From Takashimella koratensis (Eukaryota; Basidiomycota; Tremellomycetes; Trichosporonales; Tetragoniomycetaceae): a DNA stretch of 64,000 nt. Numbering within the stretch: the stretch's first letter is position 1; the number at the start of each line of letters is the position of its first letter. The stretch covers positions 1,860,001 to 1,924,000 of the forward strand of contig BCKT01000002.1 in assembly GCA_003116875.1 (NCBI GenBank). The letters run 5' to 3'. Shown one piece after another: positions 9,586 to 19,902 of the stretch. The notes under the pieces were generated by a model. That model ran no database searches and was not told where the DNA came from. It worked only from the letters and a program-made list of their open reading frames with translations. Both the position numbers and the translations under genes were made by a program.

Positions 9586-10179
9586 ATGTCTAACGAGACC
9601 GTTTTGAACAGCTACCTAGATTCATACTTTTTTCATCAGGCCTGGAAGACCACGACGCCTGTCGGTGACGATGACAGGCTCGGCATGGCTTTGACATGTG
9701 TCAGACTCTGGATCAACACTCCAGACACCCAGGTTCCAATGCCTAGCAAGCCAGACGAAGATTCCGTAGGTATTGATGCCCTTTTCATGGCTGCAGAAAT
9801 CAAGGTCGAAACTACTCGTGATGTCGCGGGGAGATCATTCGATGTCGCCTCCCAAACTCTTCAAGTTCCGGAATCGCAGTGTCCTTTGGAGGCAGCAGTC
9901 ATCACACTGGATCTAGCCTCTTCGGCGGAGGAAGTCTTGAGCGCCATGAAGCTCCACCATGCAAGGACCGCTGAAAATGTCCTGACGCAAGCATTCAGAT
10001 GGAAAATTCTCAGTGGCTCCGCCTTAGACATTGTGGACCATTGGAACCTCCATGGTGCTCTGCCCTCTTGCATATGCCGTGGTGATGGGGAACAACACTC
10101 CCCGGAAATATTTTATAATAGCTGTACCATATTCCAGCACACTGTCCGTACGATTGAGGGTACCGGAGCGAGGTGGTAA
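9586..10179 (+). CDS. Uncharacterised family B protein, short form
   Basis: This is an intronless ORF of 197 residues starting MSNETVLNSYLDSYFFHQAW. It is the reference copy for the broken gene at 23682-24290: both have a YF-x-H block, then DDDRL, and a C-terminal W-x-I...H...(P-S/T-C-x-C) block. It also aligns with the C-terminal half of the ORF at 8360. The CxC pair (PSCICRGDGEQHS) might bind metal or form a disulphide, but nothing else supports that. No signal peptide or membrane segment. There is no obvious TATA box in the 100 nt upstream. Function unknown. Confidence 0.7.
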   Translation: MSNETVLNSYLDSYFFHQAWKTTTPVGDDDRLGMALTCVRLWINTPDTQVPMPSKPDEDSVGIDALFMAAEIKVETTRDVAGRSFDVASQTLQVPESQCPLEAAVITLDLASSAEEVLSAMKLHHARTAENVLTQAFRWKILSGSALDIVDHWNLHGALPSCICRGDGEQHSPEIFYNSCTIFQHTVRTIEGTGARW

Positions 10180-10696
10180 TGATGGATGCTTGACTCTCGT
10201 TATGACAATCGGGAAAGAAGTCAAATGACGCGAGAACTACCAGTGATGTTTAGTAATTGTGTCGGACCGGCAGATCTATGATAGGGAAGTCTTAGAAAGC
10301 GATGGCGGCTTCGAGAGAGTCTCAGTCTCAAAAACGTTTGAAATGTCGTCTTCAGGTCGCTTGCTGGCGTCTCGCTTTTCTCGCTCTACGCTTCCAGCGA
10401 AAGTCGATGCTGCAGAGCTTTCTTGGGAGGCGTGTGAGGCGATATACCTTGGACAAAGGGGTGGGAGCTGGTCCGATGACGTTTCAAGAGGAGATAGTAG
10501 ACAGCAGGATTATGCCGCTCAGCGTGGCGTCCACTGAGCAGAGTTATGACATCGGACGGGTCGATGACAGCTCTCCGACATAAAGGAACAGATGGACGAG
10601 ACAGCGCGAGTCTGAAACGCCATGTACTAGACCATTCAAGGAGCTTTCTAAAAGGATTTTCAAACAAAGAAGGCGCTTTATCCCCGATGCAATTGG
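10180..10696. other. Spacer with no recognisable gene
   Basis: An ATG-started frame at 10302 (93 codons) is Arg/Leu-rich and has neither homologs in this window nor splice signals, so I leave it out. The rest is upstream region of the small ORF at 10752. Confidence 0.4.
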
Positions 10697-10705
10697 TATA
10701 TATAA
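10697..10705 (+). promoter_or_regulatory. TATA box before a truncated ORF
   Basis: TATATATAA lies 55 nt before the ATG at 10752, the same arrangement as in front of the intact ORFan genes. Confidence 0.55.
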
Positions 10706-10751
10706 CGTGCTGGGCAAACAAACCTCACACACAACCAACACAGCTTTCACG

Positions 10752-10844
10752 ATGGCAGAGAGCTCACAGAATGATGATTTGTGCACAAATTTGGATAAGT
10801 ACTACAATCACGAAGTGTCAGGTATGACGTCCGAGGGCGTCTGA
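10752..10844 (+). pseudogene. Probable 5' remnant of a family B gene
   Basis: A 30-codon ORF follows a well-placed TATA box. Its residues NLDKYYNHEVS resemble YLDSYFFHQAW (ORF at 9586) and LLTGYFAHPGW (broken copy at 24290), each about the same distance from the start. After about codon 23 the sequence changes to G+C-rich DNA unlike the family, and a stop follows. I infer a promoter plus first codons left behind after a rearrangement. A GTATGA at 10822 could instead be a splice donor, but I find no downstream family exon. Confidence 0.4.
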
Positions 10845-11354
10845 AGCGGTCCGAGCGGTCCCGAGGTACCTGGATGCCAAGAGGGGACCGAGCGGGGTGG
10901 CGCAGGCCGAGGTCACGGAGAACAATAAGACCACTAGTAGAGGCGATGCAGCGATGCAGCTCTGCGGCGCACGGGCCCGCAAGCGGCTGCGGCCGCGGAG
11001 AAGGACGGGGATGCATGAACGACGCGCAAGCGGTCGAGGCAGAGCTGGTGCACTTAAATAGCAGTCTGTAGCGTCGAGAGATGAATCCCCAACCCGTTGG
11101 AAGCCTAACAAGGACTAGACTATGATCAGCAGCCTGCGGGTCTCAGCGGACGTCCAGGAAAGGAATCGATTTCATGACAGTGGTAAGCCTTTGAGCTCCC
11201 ACAAGAGCTCGGCGGCTGACGAAACAATGACGGCACTGTACCACAAGGCCTGCAGTCTCTCGATTCGGTTATCGGCTCCAGTCATACGGCATCCAGCTGG
11301 TCACCAGTGTGAGCTGCCAATCACCGGGGCAGTCGCTAATCACTTGTCACTATC
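10845..11354. other. G+C-rich unassigned segment
   Basis: The composition is richer in G+C than the flanking ORFan genes, with no recognised gene. It may be part of whatever was inserted after the truncated ORF at 10752. No terminal repeats are visible. Confidence 0.35.
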
Positions 11355-11731
11355 GCTAGTCACTAATCAACAACCACAAGTCATTAGTCAATAGTCAATA
11401 GATACTAGTTACCAACACCTAGTACTACAATGCAGCAACACACCACTAGTCAGCCAAGAGCAGACAATGTAGATAACCTGAAATATAAGCCACACTTGGA
11501 TGTATTTGTTGCAAGATCCAACATATTAAAGCACTTGCATTGTAAAGGAAACTTGATATCTAAAGAGACCCCAAAGGATGAGATGTCTCTTTAGACAAGA
11601 ATGAGAGACCAAATGAGATAGATTATGGGAATAGGGAAAGGTAGATATGGAAAAGATTTGTTCCTCTGGTTGGAGAGAATGGCAGCTGGCAAAGAGAGAG
11701 CCTTCATAAGGCAGAAAAGGCACAAAGACTA
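11355..11731 (+). repeat. Dispersed repeat copy 1, upstream of a tRNA-Ser relic
   Basis: This is nearly identical to 27180-27538, starting CTAGTCACTAATCAACAACC and including the block TGTAGATAACCTGAAATATA. The first 60 bases contain short AGTCA(C/T)TA direct repeats. In both copies the repeat runs straight into a tRNA-Ser sequence on the same strand, but this copy has about 20 extra bases just before it. No coding capacity. It could be a solo LTR or other retroelement relic that inserts upstream of tRNA genes, or one half of a segmental duplication. Confidence 0.85.
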
Positions 11732-11820
11732 GGCGTTGTGGCGGAGTGGTTATCGCGTAACTCCTGAATATGGGGCTTCCTCCTCCCCCCCCATTCGATG
11801 ATGTTATTCCGTAAGAAGCG
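11732..11820 (+). pseudogene. Decayed tRNA-Ser gene
   Basis: The 5' acceptor half, D arm and anticodon arm match the intact tRNA at 27539-27645. The anticodon loop has changed (the triplet at the anticodon position reads TGA and the preceding T33 is C). The intron has become C-rich. The 3' side diverges after the variable arm, so the T arm and 3' acceptor strand are missing. It cannot fold into a full tRNA. Confidence 0.75.
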
Positions 11821-12367
11821 CAGAAGTTGAGGAAGATAGGAGATCGCATTGCGGTGGGGGTCTGGATTGTGATAGGTTGAGTGGAAGTAGGATTGCTGGG
11901 TGTATGGGACGATTGAGATGTTGAGTGGAAGGCAAGGCGGTTCAGGTCTCTGATAGCCAGTGCTGACACCCTACAAGGCGGTTTGTGAAGCGCAGGTAGT
12001 TGCCGGCGCCATTGGCGTAACCAAAGCCCTCGGAAGAAAGATACGAAACAGTTTTGACGAACCTTTCTGAGTTTGACCGGTTCTTGTCTTTTGAACATGG
12101 ACCAATACCATATACGTGTCGCTATTGACATGCTAGAGTGTCTCATCGGATATCCCATGCAACCAGCTGAGCATGAGAGGTGTGGTAGGTGTTCTTGGCG
12201 GTGCCGTCCATATCGATGCCGAGTGCCGGAAATACGGTGGAAATACAGTTGCCACACTCGAAGATGCCCAATTTGCTTCCGTCGATCGGGAACTCTGACT
12301 GGGACGTCTCAACATTACCACTTCCTTCATCTTTGCACCATCCATCCACCTCAATCCATCAGCAGCC
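11821..12367. other. Upstream region of the mago gene
   Basis: No gene recognised. A long minus-strand frame (11526-12257) crosses the repeat and tRNA relic and is not a real gene. Confidence 0.5.
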
Positions 12368-13427
12368 ATGGCCACCAAAGACCTCGAGAGAGATCCATTC
12401 TACATGCGGTGAGTCGGGAAGGAACTGGAAAGGGTCGATGGCAACAACTTGCTGACTTTTCACAGGTACTAGTACGTGATACGGCGAGGGATTTGATGAG
12501 GGTAAGATGTAGATGACGGAGACTGATGCACTGCAGTACCGGTCACCAGGGGATGCACGGCCACGAGTTTCTCGAGTTTGAGTATGCGAATGGTGAGTAG
12601 GATGGAGAGGGGAGATATCAGGGGCATGAGTCTGCTGGATGGGAGGTGGCGAGGGAGGGGCATGGGTGGGATGGGGAGTGAGGGATGAGCTCGTGCACCC
12701 TTGGAAGGCGGCGAGGGATCATGTAAGGGAGGAGGCGCGGGATGCACGTTGATCTTGATAGGCAGAGGGATATGGAGGCTCTGCCTTGGAAGTTGCAAAC
12801 AATGGGCGGGTGCTGTTAGGAGAGGGGATGCGTGCGCGGGTCTTGGTCCAAAGTCCAGAGTGGAGCGGCGATCGCTAACCAACCCCAGGGCGACTGCGTT
12901 ACGCCAACAATTCCAACTACCGTAACGACTCGTTGATCCGGAAAGAGAGTGAGTCCAAGCCCAAGCACAGCTGATAGCAGTGTACGTCGGTCCCGCGGTT
13001 GTGGAAGAGTTGAAGCGGATTGTTCGAGAGAGCGAGATTACAAAGTGAGTCAAGGTGAGGGCGAGGGCTAACCCTGCAGAGAAGACGACGCTGCGTGGCC
13101 GAAGAAGAACATCGTTGGGCGACAGGAGCTGGAAGTCAGGATCGACAAGGAGCACATTTCGTTTGAGGTGAGTCGAGGCTGGGCGAGCATGAGCTAACCC
13201 TTCAGACGGCAAAGATTGGGTCGTTGGCGGATGTCAACGAGAGCGCAGATGCCGAGGGCTTGCGAGTGTTCTACTACCTCGTCCAAGACCTCAAGGTGAG
13301 TCAAGTTATCGGCATAGCTAATATCAGTGCTTCATTTTCTCGTTGATCACTCTCCACTTCAAGATCAAGCCAAGTGAGTCGACGCCTAACTTTTAGACCT
13401 CTGCTGACATGATCAGTCCAACAATGA
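12368..13427 (+). CDS. MAGO: Mago nashi, core subunit of the exon junction complex
   Basis: The spliced protein matches Mago end to end: [65 protein letters not shown] and [15 protein letters not shown]. Mago pairs with Y14, clamps eIF4A3 on RNA and marks spliced junctions in the nucleus and cytoplasm. There are eight introns, most 32-65 nt. Intron 3 (12593-12888, 296 nt) is the outlier. Exon 2 is only six bases (12466-12471) and supplies part of the conserved RYY. The last intron has two AGs: using the distal one gives the conserved IKP-I ending (IKPIQQ), using the proximal one gives IKPN and an early stop. The first exon starts in CAGCCATGG. Confidence 0.95.
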
Positions 13428-13987
13428 ACGCGTGTCTGTACAGTCCACATAGTTTGATTTCATATATCGTGACATCGGGTTTGACTCTATGCAACTGATC
13501 GCATCTTTGATCGGGACATATCGCGTGGGTTGGGTGAGGGGTGGGGTACGGCCGACTGAGGGTGAAACGCTGTGGTGCCGGTCTTCCCTTCATTCCGCCT
13601 CCTTTTCACACGACGTGGTGAAGTGACTGAGATCAGCTCTGTCTCTTGATCCACTGCACTGTCTGTTGCGTGGTAGATCCCCTAGTAGTTGTAGTTGATT
13701 TACCCCCGAAACCTTGAAGCCTGTTGCGGTCAATTTACCTCCGGAGCCGGGATTGCGAGATTCCCCCTGACCCTCCCACACGATAACCGACGGCATCCTT
13801 CACATCTACCTCGACTCATCCCCAACCTTGATCCTCATCTTTACTCTCCTCCTCATACTCTCTCATCCCCATCCCATCTCCATTCTCTCTGCTTGCAACT
13901 GCACCCCCCCGTCCCTGCCCTTCTCCCCGCCCTCCACTCCCTCCACCTACTCCACCCCACCCTCCACGCTAACCCCACCCTTCCACC
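13428..13987. other. Intergenic, pyrimidine-rich promoter of the ELL gene
   Basis: The last 200 bases on the plus strand are strongly C/T-rich (about 13790-13980), typical of fungal promoters and 5' leaders. No gene recognised. Confidence 0.5.
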
Positions 13988-15983
13988 ATGCCAGTCCCAA
14001 CAGGGACGGTCCTCTTCGACCCCGGATCCAGCTCTGGATCCTCATCTAACGCCGCGCTCCTACTCCGCCTTCCTGAAGACGTATGGAACGAGCTCGAGAG
14101 CGACATCACCGTCACCGTCAATGGCAACTCCATCGTACGTATCCCTCATACTCCATCGTTAACCTCTAGAGCCTAAACCTTCCTTCACGTACGGTTAACC
14201 TCGACTCGAACCCGACCCAACCACTCGAGATCCTTCACTACTCGTCCCAGCAATTCCGCACGCTCGCTACGAGCACGTCGAGGCTGTCCGTCCCGCTGTC
14301 TGCGTTTGGGACCGGTGCAGCCGAGCGGTTAAAACGGCAATCCGATGCTCTAGATCGAGAGCGAAAAGAACGTGCCGAGAGAGTCACTGGCCAGCGGCCG
14401 GCCAAAAGGGGTGAGGAGTCGCCTGCTCCAAGCAAACCCCCTTCATCTAGTCAACAGCTACCACCACCTTCCCAAGGGATCCCACTCAAAACTCGAGTGG
14501 TCCAGCTACTCGCACTTGGAGCAATCACCATGAATGATGTCGTCCGCCGTGTTGGAGGCGCAGAGGAGGATGTATCTCGTGTGGTCCGAGTGGTAAGTGT
14601 CTTTTGAGAATTGACTGACATCAGGTTGGGCGACCTGTGGCCCGCTCGGACAAGTACACCCTCGCACCCGGACAGTATGCCAAGGTTAAAATCGCATCAT
14701 GGAGTTATACGCGAAACGAGAAGGAAACGGTGATCAGGCTAGCGCGGGCGGCGTTTGACGAGCTGGGTCTGGACGCCGATGCCGAGGAGCGAGAAGAGCT
14801 TGTGAGGAAAGAGGCGGAAGCGTTTGGGTCCGAGTCGACACAATCGCCTCCGAGCGAACGAACCACTGTGCCAATCTCGCCGCGGATACAAGCACCGTCC
14901 GAGTCAAGTTCGAGTGCGAGTACGGGCTTGGTTCCACCTCCAACCGCGGTCAAGAGCAAGTCGCCCACGCGAAGTACCAAGGATCGCGCGCAGGATAAGG
15001 ATCGGACAAAAGTCGGAAAACAAATCGCAAAGTTTAGAGCAGAGCATGTGAAGCGGAATTCGTCGCTCACGAGAGGGGAACGGGAGGAGGGTGGGGTGGA
15101 TGGGGAGGAGAAGCCTGTGTCCAAGGGGAAGGAGGACGTGAAGGAGGGGGAAAGGGAGGAGAGGGAGAGGGAGAGAGAACAGGAGAAGAGGGAGAAGGAG
15201 AGAGAACAGGAGAAGAAGGAGAAAGAGAAGCAAGAGAGGGAAAAGGAGAAGGAGCGGGAAAAGGCGAAACAGGATAAGGAACGAGAGAGGGAAAGAGAGA
15301 AGGAGCGGGCGAAAGAACGGGAACATGAGCGAGAGAAGGAGGATAGACAAAAGCAACGAGAAAAGGAGAGGAAAGAACGAGAGAGGGAAAAGGCCGACAA
15401 AGACAAGGCCGACAAAGAGAGAGACAAAGAGCGATCCGACAAAGACAAGCTTCGAAACAAACCCCCGGCGGCCAATGGCAAGCGGAAACGCGACGATGAA
15501 GTGAGCCGAAAAGACACTGACAGTAGAGACAAGCGAGATCGTGAGAAAGATCGCGAGAAGAACAAGCACCGTCGGCAGTCCCCAGTCTATACCAGCTCTG
15601 AGGGCTCCGACAGCGACTCTGAGCGCGAGCGCGGACGAACGAGGGAGAAACGACCTGTCACGTCATCTCGACCTAACGGTATTCCCAGATCAATGGCGAA
15701 GCCCAACGGTCGAACGTCGACATCATCGCCCATGCCCAAGTTTAGTCGCAACTTGGACGCGCCGCCAGACCCCGAAGAGTTGAGGGAAAGATACGAAGAG
15801 CTGTTCCCAGCGTACGAGCAGCTCTCGGCGCGTCTTGCGGCATTGCACTCGGCAGCTGAAGGGTCAAGGGGAAGGGCGGGTGATGTGGAAATGGTCGCTG
15901 AAGACGAGGTGAGAAAGTTGGTGGCTAGGTGGGAGAAGTGGCATCGGGAGCTTGAAGGGATCAGGAGGTGGTTTAGTGAGTAG
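13988..15983 (+). CDS. RNA polymerase II elongation factor ELL
   Basis: The start at 13988 gives MPVPTGTVLFDPG. Introns are at 14135-14169 and 14593-14624. The N-terminal half carries the ELL block IPLKTRVVQLLALGAI followed by DKYTLAPGQYAKVKI and WSYTRNEKETV, like the ELL winged-helix region. The middle (about residues 280-470) is an extremely charged Lys/Glu/Arg repeat with S/T-rich parts. The C-terminus (DPEELRERYEELFPAYEQLS ... WEKWHRELEGIRRWF) fits the occludin/ELL helical domain, including the repeated aromatic residues. ELL suppresses transient pausing of RNA polymerase II and works with EAF in the super elongation complex in the nucleus. No EAF gene is visible nearby. Confidence 0.85.
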
Positions 15984-16179
15984 TAGTAGATACGTTGTAC
16001 ACTTGTTGTTATATGTAGTGCATCGAGAGTAGACGGCGGCATGGAGACGGTCATTCAGAGCTGTCTCTAGATTCGGCGCAAGCGCCCTCGTTAGCCTGGA
16101 AGACGCCCAGCTACATCGGACATTCTTTAATACCGGGTACTTTTCACCTCCACTTGTTGACATTTACAATCAACTCATC

Positions 16180-17291
16180 ATGGACGACCCTTCTGGCTGG
16201 TCGTTGACCGAGTCCGACCCACAAGTCTTCACCGAACTCCTCCGCTCCCTCGGCGTCAAGGGTGTCCAGGTCGTGAGTGAACTCTTAACCCCGTTAACCT
16301 CAGGATGACCTGTACTCGCTCGACCCAGACACGCTCGCGACGTTGAAACCAGTCTACGCGCTCATCTTCTTATTCAAATACGTCGGCGCGGACGAAGGGT
16401 CAAGCGATGGCGTCGAGGTCGAACCGCAAGAGGTTGGACTGTGGTTTGCCAACCAAGTAGGTCGTCTTTCTTCAGTGCTGATATAGGTTATCAACAACTC
16501 GTGTGGAACTCTTGCAGCTTTGAACGCGGTGATGAATATTGGACCAGGTAGCGAGCCCGAACCTGTTCAACTTGGTCCCGAGCTTGACAATCTCAAGGAA
16601 TTCGGCGCTATCCTCGACAGCATGGAGTGAGTCTCACCTAGACTTTGGCTGATACCAAGCCTCGGACACGCAATCTCTTCATCATCGACAATCAGGGAAA
16701 CGCACAACTCATTCTCCAAATCGACACCATTTTCCATCGACCCCTCGGCGTACCCGGACCGAGAGAAAGAGGACGCATATCATTTCGTCGCCTACGTCCC
16801 GCACAGTGGTGTCTTGTATGAGCTCGACGGGCTGCGGCGGCAGCCGCTAATGCATGCGGCATTTGACGATGGGGGTGAAGGTTGGCTCGAGGTCGCAAGG
16901 GAGACAATTGAGAAGCGCATTGCGACCTACCCTCCAGGATCGGTAAGTCTCAACGCTGGCTTCACTGACCACAGCTCATGTTCAACCTGCTCTGCGTGAG
17001 GGGTGCCGCCGAGCCTCGGCTGCTACGAGAGCTTTCCGCCTCGACGGACCCGATCGAGCGTACTCGACTCTCCGACCAGCTCGAACACGAGCGCAGCAGG
17101 GCAGAACGTGGCCGACTTGAGAACAGTCTCAGGAGGCACAACTTGATCCCTGCTGTCTTCGAGCTATTCAAGGCTCTCGGAGAGAGTGGGATCGCTAGTG
17201 AGTTGAGATAGGGTCGGAGCTGACCTAAGAACAATGTGTCGAGTCGGCAGAGCAAAAGGCCAAAGAGAGGCAGAGCAAGGAGAAGGAGTAG
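16180..17291 (+). CDS. UCH37/UCHL5-type ubiquitin C-terminal hydrolase
   Basis: This is a cysteine protease of the UCH family. The oxyanion Gln and catalytic Cys lie in ANQVINNSCGTLAAL, the His in DAYHFVAYV and the Asp in YELDGL, so the catalytic set is complete. The sequence round the Cys is NSCGT rather than the common NACAT. The C-terminal part (EHERSRAERGRLENSLRRHN ... VFELFKALGESGIA) matches the UCH37 ULD extension, and the last exon adds a Lys/Glu-rich KEKE tail. In other organisms this extension binds Rpn13 on the proteasome, or NFRKB in INO80. Introns are 29-34 nt. I used the final acceptor CCTAAG, giving a stop at 17289-17291. Confidence 0.9.
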
Positions 17292-17443
17292 AGTTCTATC
17301 TGGCTATAGATGATGCATATCTTGATTTGCGCTCAGATGCGAGTCAAGAGCGAGTAGAGCGTATCTAGCTCTCATCCAGTTGCTATCGCTTAGACCCGGC
17401 AACCATAACCACATGCATTTATCTACCCTGCTACCCCTACTAT

Positions 17444-18056
17444 CTAGTGGTGCTTGTCGGCCTTGGGGAGGTCCTGCTCGAGGAAACCAAGGTACTCGTC
17501 GGCGCTCTCGCCACCCTCGGTAGCCTTGGTTGCGGTCGGGGCGGCCTTGGAGCCAAGGACGGGCTCGGTGGCGTCAAACTTGGACAACTCCGAGGCGAGG
17601 TCAGACGGGAGAGCCGGGGCGGTAGGGGTGGAAGGAGCGGAGAAAGAGCGGACAAGACCAGCGTGGGCGTCCTTGGCCTGAGCGGGGGCCTTGTAGTTCT
17701 TGAGCTGCGAGATGTAAAGGTCCTGGACGAGGTCTAAAGTAGGTAGCGATTAGCCGGGGTGTTGCAGTAGGGTTCTCAATCACACATAAACCACACTCGG
17801 AGCCAACTACACTCAAACGTAAACCCACCCTTGCGAGCAGCCGACGAGACGGAGAACGAGCGGACCGAGGCGACCGAGGCCGCGCGCTGGGCCTGTGAGA
17901 AGTGGTTAGTATGTAAATGGTGAACAGGCGAGACGGGAAGAGGGAGACGGGGAGTCGCGAAGACGAAGGGAACCGCAGAGGCGAGAAAAGTCGGGCAAAA
18001 GGGGCAAAAGGATCGGGGGAGTAGATACTTACGGAGAGGCGGAGGATGGAGGCCAT
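17444..18056 (-). CDS. ATP14: Mitochondrial F1Fo ATP synthase subunit h (Atp14)
   Basis: The start at 18056 opens an Arg/Ser-rich presequence (MASILRLSAQRAASVASVRS) typical of mitochondrial import. The mature part begins DLVQDLYISQLKNYKAP and continues HAGLVRSFSAPSTP, the conserved core of yeast subunit h. It ends in an acidic region and the tail KADKHH. The product is about 125 residues, as expected. Subunit h is a peripheral-stalk component at the matrix side of the inner membrane. There are two introns; they are longer (about 90-120 nt) than those in neighbouring genes. Confidence 0.85.
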
Positions 18057-19902
18057 TTTGACGACGCGGTGAGGCGAGAGGGAGTGGTGAGGGCGGATGA
18101 GGGTGGTGAGGAGGATGAAGGATGAGGATGAGGTGGGATCGAGGGCTGGATGTGGTTGGGTCCAATGTCGACGGAGAAGTCATCGGAAGTGAATTTGGGC
18201 ACAGAGTTAGGCGTGCATGGGGGGTGAAGATGAGCCGCGTGCCTATCATCTGCGCTGTCATCGTATTCTCATCTCTCACCATTGAATCTTGCCTTTCTCT
18301 TTCTTCAATCCTTCCAAGGTGAGCATCAGACCCCTCGAGCACGCTGCTACCCCTCTACTCTGTCCCCTCCCTGGCTGGCAACTCCTATGCTCTGCGCCCT
18401 CACCCCTCACCTCCCCCCTGCTAGCAACCTTATTGACGTGGCAGTTTTTCAACACAGGATGACACTTCCGTGGCTGCAAAGAGATGATCACGGCCTCGTA
18501 CCCTCGGGGGCGGTTCCATCCGGGATCAAGACTTGACAAGCCGCGAAAGTGTGCAGGTTGAGTCTTTGTGCGGACCGAGGGTGGGGCAAAGAACGTGACG
18601 AGACATCTGCCGCTCGGCAGCCAAATCTCCTTGTTACTCCATAGGGGCGGCTTTGAGCTTGATGGTCTGAACCTTGCAAGCTTGGATGGGATATGGTCGC
18701 GAGACCTAGAGTGGGTTTGGGCTGACGCTGTTGTCGCTGGCGCTGCCGTCGTCGTCGTCGTCGTCGTCGTCGTCGGTATCATGGTCGTGGTCGTGGTCGC
18801 TGGCAGAATCGCTTGATAAGCATGCATCTTGTCACAATATTCCACATCATTTCATACCTACACCCAAGTGCCACAGTGCTAATCCCGATCTTGACCCACG
18901 CAGACTTTCCCTTTAAAGCAATCCTGCAGCTTCCCAATCAAAGGATGCAACTTCAGGGTCAAAGGATGTTTGTCGGAAGGGGGTCTAGATTTCCTTGGGT
19001 CTTGCGCCGTGGTAACCTGATACAGTACGCGCTTTGACCCCTGGCTGGTTCTAGGGTCAAAAGAGGGCGCGGGGGCAAGGCAGCAAAGGAGAGGCCCCGC
19101 CAAGAGTGGCACTCTGTGGGATCCCATCCGTTGTGCACCGACCGCCATCCATCCCACCGTCCCCCACCTCCCACCTCCCCCTCCCTCCCCCCTGCTGTGT
19201 TAGAGCAAACAACCGCTCCAGCGATCCAGCGACCCAGCGACCACCTGTGTCCTCCTCGACATCAACCTCGTCTTCATCTTCCTCATCATCCTCATCCCAA
19301 CACTTGTCAACACTCACTAGCCCACCTTCGTCGCTCCCTTTCACCTGCGGTCTTGTCTCGCATAGCGCCGTCCCGCACTGCGACATTGTCCAGCCAATTC
19401 AATCTCGACCAGGCGCAGAAATCGAAACAGTGCAAAAAAAGAACCAAAAAAAATCTACTCTCCTCTACCTCCTCCTCACTCCCCACATCTTCTATCCTCT
19501 CATATCATCAGCTCGTCAACAACGCCTACATTGACCTCGTCATTCGCTTGATTGAAACGAGACTGTTGAACAATGAGTGGTGAGTAGCCTGTTGTTACCT
19601 CAGAGTTAGGGTATTTTAGCGTGTGCCTCGCCTCGCCTATGCTTGGCTGCGTGTTTGCTTCTCCCTAGTGTGACGGCACAAAGAACAAGCCTCGACACAA
19701 TTCTGCCATCCTTGCTGCCATCCTCCCATCCTCTCTCCTCATCCTCACCTTTGTCCATCGTCTCCTCCGTCCATATCTCCTCCCGTCGACCAGCGTCGAA
19801 TCAAACACCCACTTCCTTTATTCTCACGCCCTTGGCTCGCGCATCTCCTGGCGAGACGCGACCACTTGTCATTCTTTCACCACACACTCTTTCACCACAA
19901 CC
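18057..19902. other. Long divergent intergenic region
   Basis: It separates ATP14 (leftward) from the Mid2-like gene (rightward). It contains the GTC repeat listed separately and C/T-rich DNA from about 19140. A GTGAGT directly follows an ATG at 19573 (ATGAGTG|gtgagt) and could mark a tiny upstream exon, but no acceptor in frame is evident. A 189-codon minus frame (18276-18845) is largely the antisense of the repeat. Confidence 0.5.
18748..18775 (+). repeat. GTC trinucleotide microsatellite
   Basis: About nine perfect GTC units followed by degenerate GTCGTG units to about 18800. Confidence 0.9.

Noticed and set aside
11526..12257. 243-codon minus-strand frame
   Set aside because: It runs through the dispersed repeat and the tRNA relic, so it is a shadow of non-coding DNA.
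12593..12888. Intronic C/D snoRNA
   Set aside because: No C box (RTGATGA) paired with a D box (CTGA) near intron ends.
14705..15565. 286-codon Ser/Leu-rich minus-strand frame
   Set aside because: Antisense of the Lys/Glu repeat of the ELL gene.
18276..18845. 189-codon minus-strand frame with a Thr run
   Set aside because: The Thr run is the antisense of the GTC microsatellite; the rest shows no family features or splice signals.
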